From Elusimicrobiota bacterium (GTDB lineage Bacteria > Elusimicrobiota > Elusimicrobia > Elusimicrobiales > Elusimicrobiaceae), in NCBI GenBank assembly GCA_029008615.1, contig JAQXJI010000007.1, positions 62,001-126,000 on the forward strand: DNA of 64,000 bases. The letters run 5' to 3'. Position 1 is the stretch's first letter. Each line of letters begins with the position of its first letter. Under the pieces are notes generated by a model that had not been told where the DNA came from, searched no databases, and saw only the letters and a list, made by a program, of their open reading frames with translations. Of the stretch, positions 51,544-61,541 are shown piece after piece. A program made the position numbers and the translations under genes.

Positions 51544-54068
51544 TCGGAAATTATTTGTAAAGCCTGTAAAGGCGTTATTTTATTTAAGTCTACCATTTTT
51601 ATTTCCTGCACTATCGGGCTGGAAAATAAATCGGGGTTTTTGTCCTCCTGCATAGTGTTGGCCATAGCCTGTTTTTCGCCCAAATCTGCCAATATCTTCT
51701 TGGCGCGTAAAATGCAGCTTTGCGGAAGCCCGGCTATCTGCGCGACGTGCACTCCGTAAGATTTATCCGCCCCGCCCGGCTGTATTTCAAAGAGGAAATT
51801 CAATTTAATTTCGCCGGACGGCGTTTTGTATTCGCTGGCGGTTACGTGGAAGTTTTTTATGCGGGAATATTTTTCTTCCAGTTCCGTAAGTTCAAAATAA
51901 TGCGTTGCGAACAGCACTTTAGGTCCCTGCCCGTGCGGTTTATAGAGATATTCCGTTATGGCCCAAGCTATGGAAATGCCATCGTAGGTGGAAGTGCCGC
52001 GGCCGACTTCGTCCAAAAGTATCAGCGTGGAAGATGTGGCGCAGGCCAAAATATTGGCCGTTTCGCGCATTTCCACCATAAAGGTGGATTCGCCCCTGCT
52101 TAAAGCGTCCTGCGCACCGATACGGGTGAGGATTTTATCCGTTATCGGTATTTCCGCGTGTTCGGCCGGGACGAAGCTTCCCATTTGCGCCATAATCGTA
52201 ATTAAGGCCGTCTGCTTTAAAAATACGCTCTTGCCGCCCATATTCGGCCCTGTCAGCAGTATAATCTGCGGGCCTTGCCCGCCGAGCGTCAAATTGTTGG
52301 GAACGAAGCTGCCGCTGGGGATATTTTGCTCCACTATCGGGTGGCGGCCCTTTTCTATTACCAAGGCGCCGTTTTCCGGCATAATTTGCGGCTTTTTGTA
52401 ATTGCCGTTAAGCGCGGCGCACGCCAAAGAGAACAAACAATCGGTTTTCGCTATTATTTTTGCCATTTGCTTCAGCACCGCAAGATTTTGGTAAAGATAG
52501 GCTTTTATCTTTTCAAATATAGCAAGCTCTATGCGAAGGCTTTTTTCTTCCGCGGAAAGGATTTTCTTTTCCAGTTCTTTCAGCTCTTCCGTTACGAATC
52601 TTTCCGCGCTGGTTAAAGTTTGTTTGCGGATATAGTCGTAAGGCACTTTTGAAATATGCGTTTTGGTGACTTCTATATAATAGCCGAATACGGTGTTGAA
52701 CCCGACTTTTAGGGAAGGTATGCCGGTGCGTTCCTTTTCCCTTTGGCAGATTTCCATAAGAGCTTTGTCCGCGTGCTGTTTTAAATTGACGATTCCGTCC
52801 AGTTCCGTATTATAGCCGGGTTTTATTATGCCGCCGTCGGAAAGTTTTACGGGCGGATTTTCATTTAACGCGCTTGCGAGCAAATCGGAAATTTCTTTAA
52901 GTTTCGCAAAATGCATGGCGAAGACTTCCTTAAGCTCCGGCAGCATCTCTCCGTAGCTTAAAACCCACTCGCGTATTTTGTCGGAAAGCATTAAAGACTG
53001 CCTTAAACCCGCCAAATCCCTTGGAGTGGCGGAAGAAGTGGCCACGCGGCTCATAATCCTTTCAATATCGCAGATGTCCTTTAAAAGCAAGGCCAGCTCG
53101 TCGCGGGCGGATTCATTGCTAAGCAAAGCTTCCACGGCGTCTTGCCTGTGGTTGATTTCTTTGACGTTTAAAAGCGGGCGCAGTATCCATTCCTTGAGCA
53201 TTCTTGAACCCATCGGCGTTTTTGTGTAATCCAATATGCCCCAAAGGGTGTTTTTCCTGCCGCCGACTTGGCTGGAAACCAGTTCCAAGGTGTTTACGGC
53301 TGCGCCGTCAAGCTGTAAAAATTCCGAAATTTCCCTGTAAAACGGGGCGAAGTATTCGCGGAAATTGTCGTTTGTGCCCGCCATGTATTTAAGGCAGTTT
53401 AAGCCCGCTTTCAAAGCCAGGGGATATTCTGTCAGTATGCCGGGCCAATTTTCGGGAATATTGTCGGTTTCGGAGGAACTTTCGCACGGGGAAAGCGTCA
53501 AATCCTGAGGGAGTATAATTTTGGTTTTAAGTTTCGCCAAGCTGGCTTTGCCGCCTATCACTTCGGAGGGGTTAATCGTCGCCATTACCGTGGAAAGTAC
53601 GGTCATTTCTTCGTCCTCGGCGTTCTGCGTAATCCAAAAATCGCCGGTTGAAGCTTCAAGGCAGGCCAGGCCCCATCCTTTTTTATCGGTTTCCACGGCT
53701 ACCAAATAATTGGAATTGCCGGCTTCCAGCATGGAATCTTCAAGAACGGTGCCGGGGGTTATTATCCTGACGATTTTCCTTTCAAAAAGTTTTGTTTTTG
53801 GGTTTGTGATATTTGAAGTCTGTTCGCAAACTGCTATTTTTTTGCCGGCTTTTAAAAGTTTGGCTATGTAGGAATTTGCCGAATGGAAAGGCACTCCGCA
53901 CATCGGCTGATCTCCGCGGGCCGTCAAAGCAAGCCCGAGCAGGCGGGAGCCTTCTTTGGCGTCTTCTCCGAACATTTCATAAAAGTCGCCCAGCCTGAAA
54001 AACAATAAAGCTTCGGGGTTTTGGTTTTTTATTTCATAGTACTGTCGCATTAGGGGGGTTAGTGTCAT
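51519..54068 (-). CDS. mutS: DNA mismatch repair protein MutS
   Basis: TPLMRQYYEIKNQNPEALLFFRLGDFYEMF; GPNMGGKSVFLKQTALI; DEVGRGTSTYDGISIAWA. Confidence 0.98.
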   Translation of the reverse strand: MTLTPLMRQYYEIKNQNPEALLFFRLGDFYEMFGEDAKEGSRLLGLALTARGDQPMCGVPFHSANSYIAKLLKAGKKIAVCEQTSNITNPKTKLFERKIVRIITPGTVLEDSMLEAGNSNYLVAVETDKKGWGLACLEASTGDFWITQNAEDEEMTVLSTVMATINPSEVIGGKASLAKLKTKIILPQDLTLSPCESSSETDNIPENWPGILTEYPLALKAGLNCLKYMAGTNDNFREYFAPFYREISEFLQLDGAAVNTLELVSSQVGGRKNTLWGILDYTKTPMGSRMLKEWILRPLLNVKEINHRQDAVEALLSNESARDELALLLKDICDIERIMSRVATSSATPRDLAGLRQSLMLSDKIREWVLSYGEMLPELKEVFAMHFAKLKEISDLLASALNENPPVKLSDGGIIKPGYNTELDGIVNLKQHADKALMEICQREKERTGIPSLKVGFNTVFGYYIEVTKTHISKVPYDYIRKQTLTSAERFVTEELKELEKKILSAEEKSLRIELAIFEKIKAYLYQNLAVLKQMAKIIAKTDCLFSLACAALNGNYKKPQIMPENGALVIEKGRHPIVEQNIPSGSFVPNNLTLGGQGPQIILLTGPNMGGKSVFLKQTALITIMAQMGSFVPAEHAEIPITDKILTRIGAQDALSRGESTFMVEMRETANILACATSSTLILLDEVGRGTSTYDGISIAWAITEYLYKPHGQGPKVLFATHYFELTELEEKYSRIKNFHVTASEYKTPSGEIKLNFLFEIQPGGADKSYGVHVAQIAGLPQSCILRAKKILADLGEKQAMANTMQEDKNPDLFSSPIVQEIKMVDLNKITPLQALQIISEWKKRLEE

Positions 54069-54076
54069 ACTGAGTT

Positions 54077-55051
54077 TTAATTCTCCTTTGTAACGACGGA
54101 GAGTATCTCCCGCGCTTGGGCAAGGGTTTCACAGCGTACAAATTGTTCTCTCACGGCGGCGGCGTTGGTAAATCCGTTCAGCCAATAACCAACCGTCTTT
54201 TTGCTGCGGCTTATGCCGGTTCTCTCTCCGTAGAATTTAACATTCTCCTCTATCAAAGTAAGAAACATCAGCGCCTTTTCCGCATTTGCAATTTTGCCGA
54301 AAGGCCGTGAGCTGAGGATACTGCTTATTTCCGTAAAAATAAATGGGTTGCCTATGGCGCCGCGGCCTATCATTACGGCCTGCGCGCCGGTTTCAAACAT
54401 ATTTTTTGCGTCCTGCGCATTCAGAATGCCGCCGTTTGCTATTACAGGTATCTGCGCCACACGGCAGGCGCTTTCCAAAAAAGCCAAATTAGGCGGGCCG
54501 GAATGAACGTCTGCCGCCGCACGGGCGTGCAAAGTTATGGCGGCCGCGCCGCTGTCTTGCGCGATTTTGGTCAGCAAAGGCGCCAAATTTTCCGTGCGGT
54601 TTAAAGAAACGCGTGTTTTTAAAGTAACGGGAATCTTTACGCTTTTTACCGCGGCTTTTAAAATTTCGGCGATTTTTTTGGGTGTTTTCATAAGTACGCA
54701 GCCGGCCCCGGCTTTGTTGACTTTTTTAACCGGGCATCCGGCGTTTATATCTATAATGTCCGCGCCCTGGGCTTCGGCCCTTTTGCAGGCTTGCGCTATG
54801 GTTTGTGCGTCGCCGCCGAACACTTGCATAGAAAGCGGGTGTTCGGCTTTATCCACCTGAAGCATTTTAACGCTTTTGGGACTGTCAAATTTTAAAGCGG
54901 CGGCGGAAACCATTTCCGCGCATACAAGCCCCGCCCCGCCTTTAAGACATAAAATTCTAAAAGGAGTATCCGTAATCCCCGCCATCGGAGCGAGGACCAA
55001 GTTTGAGGGACAGACGAAATCCCCTATTTTAAGTTGTTTTATATAAGGCAT
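54077..55051 (-). CDS. dus: tRNA-dihydrouridine synthase
   Basis: LAPMAGITDTPFRILC; DINAGCPVKKVNKAGAGCVLM; IANGGILN; MIGRGAIGNPF. Confidence 0.95.
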   Translation of the reverse strand: MPYIKQLKIGDFVCPSNLVLAPMAGITDTPFRILCLKGGAGLVCAEMVSAAALKFDSPKSVKMLQVDKAEHPLSMQVFGGDAQTIAQACKRAEAQGADIIDINAGCPVKKVNKAGAGCVLMKTPKKIAEILKAAVKSVKIPVTLKTRVSLNRTENLAPLLTKIAQDSGAAAITLHARAAADVHSGPPNLAFLESACRVAQIPVIANGGILNAQDAKNMFETGAQAVMIGRGAIGNPFIFTEISSILSSRPFGKIANAEKALMFLTLIEENVKFYGERTGISRSKKTVGYWLNGFTNAAAVREQFVRCETLAQAREILSVVTKEN

Positions 55052-56545
55052 TTATTCTTCCTTCCAGTTGTCTTGCGGAGCCGAGGATACTTCCTTCTCC
55101 CGGCTGAGGCACCAACGCAGAATGTCGCGCACGGTTCTGTCGGTATTTTTAAATTCAAATACGTTTAAAAATTCATTATGGCCCATACCGCCTGCTACTA
55201 TATGATCCGATACGGAAACGGAATAGAGCCTTTCGTTTTGGACGGGCGCGCCGTTAATATACATTTTCTTTATTTTTTGGCCCAAAGGAGCGGAAGGATT
55301 GTAGACTATGTTCAGCCCCGAAGTCTGCGGCCAGTTGTTTTTTGTTTCTATGCTGTGTTCCAGCGCGTTTTTAAGTTCGTCGCCGCGCATTTTTATCAGC
55401 ATTACCCTGTCGTTAAAAGGAATGGCGTTGTTTAGTTGGACTTCGCTTAAAGGGCCCTGTTCAAATCCGTTTAAGAAAGCGTCGGAATTGATTATACCTA
55501 TTTCATTATTGGCCCACCTTTTTATGCAGCGCGCCGTATAAGCCCCCAGCGGGGAAGGCCTGTCGCTGTAAGTGGGTAGCGGTATATTCAGCCCTGCTAT
55601 TTTGCGGCCGGTTATTCTTAAAGCCGTTTTGCGCATAGCGTCAATTTCAAGGGATAGTTCCTCATCTTGCCCATAGAGGTCTTTGTCGAGGGTGATTTCC
55701 TCAAAATCATAAGAGGAAAGCAGTTTGTTTTTATCGAAGTTCAAAGTTATTTTTGCCGTTTCAAAAAGCATCGGAGGGCGGCGCGTTACCAGCGTTTTTG
55801 AAACCTCTTCCGTTTCCGAGCCGGAAACATCACCGTTGCCGCCTAAAATAAGGGAAAGTTCAGGCAATTCTTCCGCCAAGAGCTTCTCATCTGTTTTTTG
55901 CCCGGAAGGAGCCAAATCAAAACCTATGCTGCTTAAAAGGATTATAACGTCAGGCTGATGCTTTTCAAGTTCCGGCAGGATAGCTTTTACGGAAGGAATT
56001 TCGTCTTTGACGCGTAAGGAAGAGTTCCTTAAAGTGTCTGGGAAGTCTTGGCGCGATATCAGCCCGATTATGGCCGCTTTTATGCCGTTTTTCTCCGTAA
56101 TGACGTATTTTTTTATGTATTTGGGCTGGCTGCCGTCCTTGTTTTCCAGGTTTGAAACTACAATCGGGAAGTTCGCTTTTTTTATTCCGGCTTCAACCAC
56201 GTCCCAGCCTAGGGCAAGGTCGCTAGGGCTTAAAGTGGCGGCAGTGTAGCCGAGTTTATTCATAAGGTTAACCGCGCCTTCAAGTTTAAACTGCTTTCCT
56301 TCCTGCGTTCTGAAAAACGTATTCCCGCTGTCAAACAGCATATAAGCGCGTTCCTGCGCCAGTAAAAGATTTTTGAGTACGGCCAAGCCGCCGGTGGGGC
56401 GGTTGTTGTTTTCGGCCGAATTGCGGGCCCAGTAAAACCCTTGGATATCATTGGTGTGATAAATATCAAGGCGTGTTACAGGCTCTTTGGAGCAGCCGCT
56501 TAAAAGCAAAATGGCGGCAAGCGGAAAAATCGGAAAGAATTTCAT
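55052..56545 (-). CDS. 5'-nucleotidase/metallophosphatase (UshA-like) lipoprotein
   Basis: Lipobox LLLSGCSK; DIYHTNDIQGFYW; GLAVLKNLL; C-terminal 5_nucleotid_C-like domain. Confidence 0.85.
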   Translation of the reverse strand: MKFFPIFPLAAILLLSGCSKEPVTRLDIYHTNDIQGFYWARNSAENNNRPTGGLAVLKNLLLAQERAYMLFDSGNTFFRTQEGKQFKLEGAVNLMNKLGYTAATLSPSDLALGWDVVEAGIKKANFPIVVSNLENKDGSQPKYIKKYVITEKNGIKAAIIGLISRQDFPDTLRNSSLRVKDEIPSVKAILPELEKHQPDVIILLSSIGFDLAPSGQKTDEKLLAEELPELSLILGGNGDVSGSETEEVSKTLVTRRPPMLFETAKITLNFDKNKLLSSYDFEEITLDKDLYGQDEELSLEIDAMRKTALRITGRKIAGLNIPLPTYSDRPSPLGAYTARCIKRWANNEIGIINSDAFLNGFEQGPLSEVQLNNAIPFNDRVMLIKMRGDELKNALEHSIETKNNWPQTSGLNIVYNPSAPLGQKIKKMYINGAPVQNERLYSVSVSDHIVAGGMGHNEFLNVFEFKNTDRTVRDILRWCLSREKEVSSAPQDNWKEE

Positions 56546-56548
56546 TTT

Positions 56549-58039
56549 TTAATCAACTTTTAATATCCTTCCGTTTTTGGCGGATTTTATGCCTGCGGGA
56601 TTGGCTTTTACCCAGTCCGTAAAGAGTTCCGTTATAAGTTTTTGGGAATACATCTTTTTATCTTTTATGTTCTTGAACATATAACCCTCGGATCCGCCCT
56701 TGGCGATATGATCGTTTGTGCCGATTGTATAGGTCTTTTGCGGGTCAAGATCTTCCCCGTTGACTTTTACGGAAACTATTTCCGGGCGTTTATGTTTAAA
56801 TCTGTATTTAACTTCCAAACCCGAATATTGGAAAAGGCTTTTATTTTCTTTAAGGCTCCTTAAAACCAGCTTTTTCACAAAATCTCCCTTTACTTTAACT
56901 ACATAAGGCTTGTTGGGGAAAGGGAAAATCTGATAAGCGATTCTGGTTGTTATTTCCCCTTTGTTTAAAGTTTCGCGGACGCCGCCGGTATTTTGCAGGC
57001 CTATATCCGCGCCGGTATATTCCTTGACGAGATCTGCGAAGATATTACCTAAAGGGGAATCTATATATCCTGCGTCCTTGGGGGCATAGTTGTAAATCGT
57101 TTCGGAAGCTTTGCCTATGGGGGTATCCATATATTTTGCGCGGTTGGCTTCCGCAAATTCCCGAATGTAAGGATCTTGAGGATATTTGTCGGCGTCAAGC
57201 TCTATAAATTCCGAATTGGCGGATTTGAACTTGCCGGTTTCGTCGTCAAATTCAAGCGTGATACGGCTGACGTGCGTCAAAGCCGTTCCGCTTTCCACAA
57301 AAAGTACCCCGTCTTTATAGACGTTTTGGCAAACTTTATGCGCGTGTCCTCCCAAAACGACGTTTATTCCCTCAAGGCCTTTTATAAGGGAAAGGTTGCT
57401 GGGCGCGTCGGTGTGCTTATCGTCTTTTAAAGAGGAATGGGTCAATAAGATTATGGCGTCCGGATTTTGCAGGCGCGCTTGATATAAAGCTTTTTTGAGG
57501 GCTTTTTTGTCCCCGGATATCCTTATACCGTCGGCTTTGGTAGAAAATTCTTTCGCCAAGCCGATTACCGCTATTTTTTTGCCGTTTACCATATAAGTTT
57601 TGAAAGGCTTTACGTTTTTAACCAAACCGCCTTCTACGGTGTCGTGCATATTGGCGGCAAGAATATCAAAGTTTACGGAGTCCATATTTTTAAGCAGATT
57701 TGCTTTGCCGAAATCGTTTTCGTGATTGCCGATAGTAGTGGCCGCATAGCCGAGTTTATTCATAAACTGTACGGAAAGATTACCGTTTGATTGTTTGGCT
57801 TCATAAGTGCCGGAAGAAAAATCCCCGCCGTCAAGCAATAAATACGGCGTTTGCTGTTGCTGTAAAAAGGCTTTAAGGGCTGAAAATCCGCCTATGTTTT
57901 TGCCGTTGATTTTTCTGGGAAAATAAAAACCGTGAGTATCGGAAGTGTGAAATATGTTTACTGTCGCTGCGGCGGCAAAACCGGATAAAAACAAAGCGCA
58001 AAGCAGGATAAAAAATCGTCTTGACATTAAGCCTCCCAA
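56549..58039 (-). CDS. 5'-nucleotidase/metallophosphatase (UshA-like), secreted paralogue
   Basis: NIFHTSDTHGFYFPR; TIGNHENDFG; VVLGGHAHKVC; GGVRETLNKG. Confidence 0.92.
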   Translation of the reverse strand: MGGLMSRRFFILLCALFLSGFAAAATVNIFHTSDTHGFYFPRKINGKNIGGFSALKAFLQQQQTPYLLLDGGDFSSGTYEAKQSNGNLSVQFMNKLGYAATTIGNHENDFGKANLLKNMDSVNFDILAANMHDTVEGGLVKNVKPFKTYMVNGKKIAVIGLAKEFSTKADGIRISGDKKALKKALYQARLQNPDAIILLTHSSLKDDKHTDAPSNLSLIKGLEGINVVLGGHAHKVCQNVYKDGVLFVESGTALTHVSRITLEFDDETGKFKSANSEFIELDADKYPQDPYIREFAEANRAKYMDTPIGKASETIYNYAPKDAGYIDSPLGNIFADLVKEYTGADIGLQNTGGVRETLNKGEITTRIAYQIFPFPNKPYVVKVKGDFVKKLVLRSLKENKSLFQYSGLEVKYRFKHKRPEIVSVKVNGEDLDPQKTYTIGTNDHIAKGGSEGYMFKNIKDKKMYSQKLITELFTDWVKANPAGIKSAKNGRILKVD

Positions 58040-58218
58040 CCAAAGGCCGCGCCGGGCGGCGCGCCGATAATGATATATATTAAAATATTAACAAAATAAG
58101 ATATAATATGCAAAAGCCGCGGGAACTTGCTTTTATGCGGATTTGACAGCAAAGCCGGCGGTTTCATATAATATATAAGTCCCTTAAAAAGGGCTTATTT
58201 ATTTCAGTTAGGAAATAG

Positions 58219-58752
58219 ATGAAAATACCTAATAACAGAAGCAGTAAGGATCTTTTAAGAAAGAACGAACATATCCGCGCCGCCGAAGTCAGATTGATAG
58301 ACTCAGACGGAACAATGCTGGGCATAGTGAACATACGCGAAGCCTTGGCAAAAGCGAAAGAAAAAGAGCTTGACTTGGTGGAGATTTCTCCCACAGCGCA
58401 GCCTCCTGTTTGTAAAATATTGGAATACTCCAAATACATTTATGAGCAGGGTAAAAAGAATAAAGACGCTAAAAAGAAGCAAAAAGCAGTTTCTTTAAAA
58501 GAAATAAGGCTTAAATCCAGAATAGCGTCCCACGACTTAGAGGTTAAAGTTAAGCAAATTGAAGGATTTCTTAAGAAGAAAGATATGGTAAGAGTGTCCG
58601 TCGTGTTCTACGGACGCGAAAACCAACATAAAGATATCGGCTTCGCTATGCTTAATGATATGAAAACCAAATTAGCGGAGATCGGCGATATTGATGGCAA
58701 TATACAGACGCAAGGCAACAGAGTAACAGTTACCTTCGTCCCGAAAGCATAA
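58219..58752 (+). CDS. infC: Translation initiation factor IF-3
   Basis: RSSKDLLRKNEHIRAAEVRLIDSDGTMLGIVNIREAL…DLVEISPTAQPPVCKILEYSKY. Confidence 0.97.
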   Translation: MKIPNNRSSKDLLRKNEHIRAAEVRLIDSDGTMLGIVNIREALAKAKEKELDLVEISPTAQPPVCKILEYSKYIYEQGKKNKDAKKKQKAVSLKEIRLKSRIASHDLEVKVKQIEGFLKKKDMVRVSVVFYGRENQHKDIGFAMLNDMKTKLAEIGDIDGNIQTQGNRVTVTFVPKA

Positions 58753-58777
58753 AATAAAGAGGTAAGGATAAGTTAAT

Positions 58778-58981
58778 ATGCCAAAACTTAAAAATCATAC
58801 CGGAGCCAAAAAAAGATTCAGAGTAACGGCAACCGGTAAATACAAAAACAGAAAGGCCGGCAGGAGGCACTTACTCGCCCCTGAAAAGGCAAGCATTAAA
58901 AGAGAAAGAAGAGAAAGCGCTATTATCGCGCCGAACTCTGCGGAAGGCAAGTTCTTAAAGAAATACCTTCCTATGAAATAA
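58778..58981 (+). CDS. rpmI: 50S ribosomal protein L35
   Basis: [33 protein letters not shown]. Confidence 0.97.
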   Translation: MPKLKNHTGAKKRFRVTATGKYKNRKAGRRHLLAPEKASIKRERRESAIIAPNSAEGKFLKKYLPMK

Positions 58982-58996
58982 GGTTGGAGTGGCAAA

Positions 58997-59353
58997 ATGA
59001 GAATAAAATTTAGCGTCGCAAGACATGCAAGAAAGAAAAAAGTTCTTAACAGAGCAAGCGGTTACTACGGTGATAAATCCCGCCGCTTGAGAATGGCCAC
59101 CCAGCAGGTGGATAAGTCCCTGGTACACGCTTACACGGACAGAAAAGACAAAAAAGGCAATTACCGCTCACTCTGGATTACCAGAATCAACGCCGCGGTA
59201 CGCGAAGAAGGTATGAACTATTCAACCTTTATCAGCGGCCTTAGCAAAGCCAATATCACGCTTAACAGGAAGATGCTTTCCGAAATGGCGATTAAAGACC
59301 CGGTTTCTTTTAAACAACTGGTCGATATTGCAAAAACTTCCGTCGCGAAGTAA
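58997..59353 (+). CDS. rplT: 50S ribosomal protein L20
   Basis: RHARKKKVLNRASGYYGDKSRRLRMATQQVDKSLVHAYTDRK. Confidence 0.97.
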   Translation: MRIKFSVARHARKKKVLNRASGYYGDKSRRLRMATQQVDKSLVHAYTDRKDKKGNYRSLWITRINAAVREEGMNYSTFISGLSKANITLNRKMLSEMAIKDPVSFKQLVDIAKTSVAK

Positions 59354-59368
59354 GCTTTTGCGGTTTCA

Positions 59369-59401
59369 GCCCCGATGGTTTAGGCCGTCGGGGCTTTTTT
59401 A
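59369..59401 (+). terminator. Terminator after rplT
   Basis: AGCCCCGA…TCGGGGCT-TTTTTA. Confidence 0.85.
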
Positions 59402-59477
59402 TTGCCGTAAAATTTAAAAGTGTTTTAAACCGTTTCTGCTTTCCCGTTACAGCTGGTATAATTGATATAATATATAT

Positions 59478-60281
59478 ATGGAATTTATTGACTCACACGC
59501 ACATTTAAACGACGAAGCTTTTGACTCCGACCGCAAAGAAGTCATAGATCAGTGCTTTGCCGCCGGCGTAAAACGTATGGCGGAAATCGCCTGCGAAGTC
59601 AATGAATGGGCCCCCGCCTTAAAATTAAGTGCGGAGTATAACGGGGCGATTTTCCCCGTATGCGGCGTCCACCCGGATTATGCTTCCACGCTGAACGCGC
59701 AAACCGTTAAAGAATTGGAAGATTATTTGCTTAAGCCGGAAGTAAAAGCCCTCGGCGAAATCGGCCTTGATTATAATGAATATGAAGGCGAGCCTAAGGA
59801 CAGGGAACTGCAAAAACACGCTTTTGACGTTCAGCTTAAACTTGCCGCAAAAGTAAATATGCCGATAGTTTTGCATTGCAGAAAAAGCCGCGAGGCGGAG
59901 GATTTTTCCGCCTATGAGGATATGTTTTCAATCTTGAAAAACAATCTTTACACCGGCGGTATTATGCACTGCTTCAGCGGGCGCGAAAAAGACGCTTTCC
60001 GCGCTTTGGATATGGGCTATAAATTGGGCATAAACGGCATAATAGGCTATAAAAGGAACTACGACTTGCGCCAAACAATTAAAAAAGTCGGCCTTAAATA
60101 TTTGCATTTGGAAACGGACTGCCCTTATCTTCCCCCACAAAGCAAACGCGGACAGAGAAACAACCCTTCTTATATACCCGAAATCGCCCTCACTTTGGCG
60201 GAAGTTACGGGCGAAACACTCGCCAAAACGGCCGATATAACCACTCAAAACACCCTAGAAGTTTATAAACTCAAAATATAA
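59478..60281 (+). CDS. TatD-family metal-dependent hydrolase
   Basis: FIDSHAHLNDEAFDSDR; GVHPDYA; LGEIGLDYN; MHCFSGREKDAF; ETDCPYLPP. Confidence 0.96.
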   Translation: MEFIDSHAHLNDEAFDSDRKEVIDQCFAAGVKRMAEIACEVNEWAPALKLSAEYNGAIFPVCGVHPDYASTLNAQTVKELEDYLLKPEVKALGEIGLDYNEYEGEPKDRELQKHAFDVQLKLAAKVNMPIVLHCRKSREAEDFSAYEDMFSILKNNLYTGGIMHCFSGREKDAFRALDMGYKLGINGIIGYKRNYDLRQTIKKVGLKYLHLETDCPYLPPQSKRGQRNNPSYIPEIALTLAEVTGETLAKTADITTQNTLEVYKLKI

Positions 60282-60350
60282 TATCGTTAAATTTCCCGAC
60301 GTAAAATAAAACTTTGTCCCTGTTTTATTTTTAGCAGACTTAAAAGGGGA

Positions 60351-60379
60351 TTGACAATTTTGATTTTTTTAGCTAGAAT
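60351..60379 (+). promoter_or_regulatory. sigma70-type promoter of hrcA-grpE-dnaK
   Basis: TTGACA (60351-60356) – 17 nt – TAGAAT (60374-60379). Confidence 0.85.
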
Positions 60380-60380
60380 A

Positions 60381-60407
60381 TTAGCAGTCGCTTAAGAAGT
60401 TTGCTAA
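60381..60407 (+). promoter_or_regulatory. CIRCE element (HrcA operator), degenerate inner half-sites
   Basis: TTAGCAGTC-GCTTAAGAA-GTTTGCTAA versus consensus TTAGCACTC-N9-GAGTGCTAA, directly downstream of the -10. Confidence 0.85.
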
Positions 60408-60434
60408 AAAATTGCGTTTTAAGGTCGCAAAATA

Positions 60435-61541
60435 ATGAGAATACTTAAACCCGAAATAGCAAAAGAAAGGGAAGAAAAAATATTAAGAATGGTTATCCAG
60501 GAATATGTGGAAACCAGAAAGCCCGTAGGATCGGAGCTTGTTGCTCAAAAAGGATTGCCGGGCGTATCCAGCGCGACGATAAGAAACACAATGAAAAAGC
60601 TTGAAGAAGAAGGCTATTTGTATCAGCCTCACGCTTCGGGCGGCAGAATCCCCACCGATAAAGCTTACCGCTTTTATGTGGACTACTTATCAAAAATACA
60701 AAAAATAGCCGTCAAAGAACGGGAAAGGATAGAAAGCGAGTATAAACAAAGCAGCGCGGAAATCAACAGGGTTATGGCGCAGACTTGCAAAATGCTTTCG
60801 ATGATGTCCCATTCTGCGGGATTCGTGCTTAGAAGCAGCGTACAGGACTTAAGCGTACAACGCCTTGATTTTATGCCCTTGGGGCCATATAATATATTGG
60901 CTATTCTTGTTACGGAAGAGGGGGTAATAAAACATTGGCCGTTTAGAATGAACAGGGCCGTTTCCCCGGCGTGGCTGATGATGTTCAACCATTTTATAAA
61001 CGAACAAATCTCAGGCCTGACGCTTAAAGACGCCCAACAAGTGCTTTGGGAAAACCTGCAAAGAGGCGCGGCGGACGGGGAAGGCTTTACGGAATTGGCC
61101 TGCAACATTTTAAGCGATATGGCTTCCCGCCAACGCAGAGAAGAGCGTTTATATATAGACGGGATGAGCCAGCTTGTGGAAACTATGACCGAAGAAGAAC
61201 ACGGTCAGTTGGGCCAAATGATGCGCGTTATGGAAGAGCGCGACAGACTGGCCGCTCTGCTTAACGAAAAAATGCAGCAGTTGGAAACCGAATCGGCCAA
61301 TAAAATAGACGTCAGTATAGGTTCGGAAAATGAACTGAGCGAACTGAAAGACCTCAGTATAATATCTTCTGCCTGCAAAGTGGGCGGCAAGACCATAGGG
61401 CTTATAGGCATAGTGGGGCCTAAGCATATGGAATACAACAGGATGATGTCCCTTGTAAATTTCATCGGGGAAATGCTGGGAACAACCATAAGAAACTGGC
61501 AGGTCTCCCTGGATTTAAAACAAAGGAGTGAAGATGAATAA
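60435..61541 (+). CDS. hrcA: Heat-inducible transcription repressor HrcA
   Basis: VETRKPVGSELVAQKGLPGVSSATIRNTMKKLEEEGYLYQPHASGGRIPTDKAYRFYVD. Confidence 0.97.
   Translation: MRILKPEIAKEREEKILRMVIQEYVETRKPVGSELVAQKGLPGVSSATIRNTMKKLEEEGYLYQPHASGGRIPTDKAYRFYVDYLSKIQKIAVKERERIESEYKQSSAEINRVMAQTCKMLSMMSHSAGFVLRSSVQDLSVQRLDFMPLGPYNILAILVTEEGVIKHWPFRMNRAVSPAWLMMFNHFINEQISGLTLKDAQQVLWENLQRGAADGEGFTELACNILSDMASRQRREERLYIDGMSQLVETMTEEEHGQLGQMMRVMEERDRLAALLNEKMQQLETESANKIDVSIGSENELSELKDLSIISSACKVGGKTIGLIGIVGPKHMEYNRMMSLVNFIGEMLGTTIRNWQVSLDLKQRSEDE

Noticed and set aside
58040-58218. infC leader with GC palindromes and an AAGTCCC…GGGCTT hairpin as an L20-type autoregulatory leader
   Set aside because: Suggestive position, but the pairing is imperfect and I cannot fold or compare it; not enough to claim.
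58164-58439. 91-aa minus-strand ORF over the infC 5' region
   Set aside because: Antisense to infC; no supporting motif.
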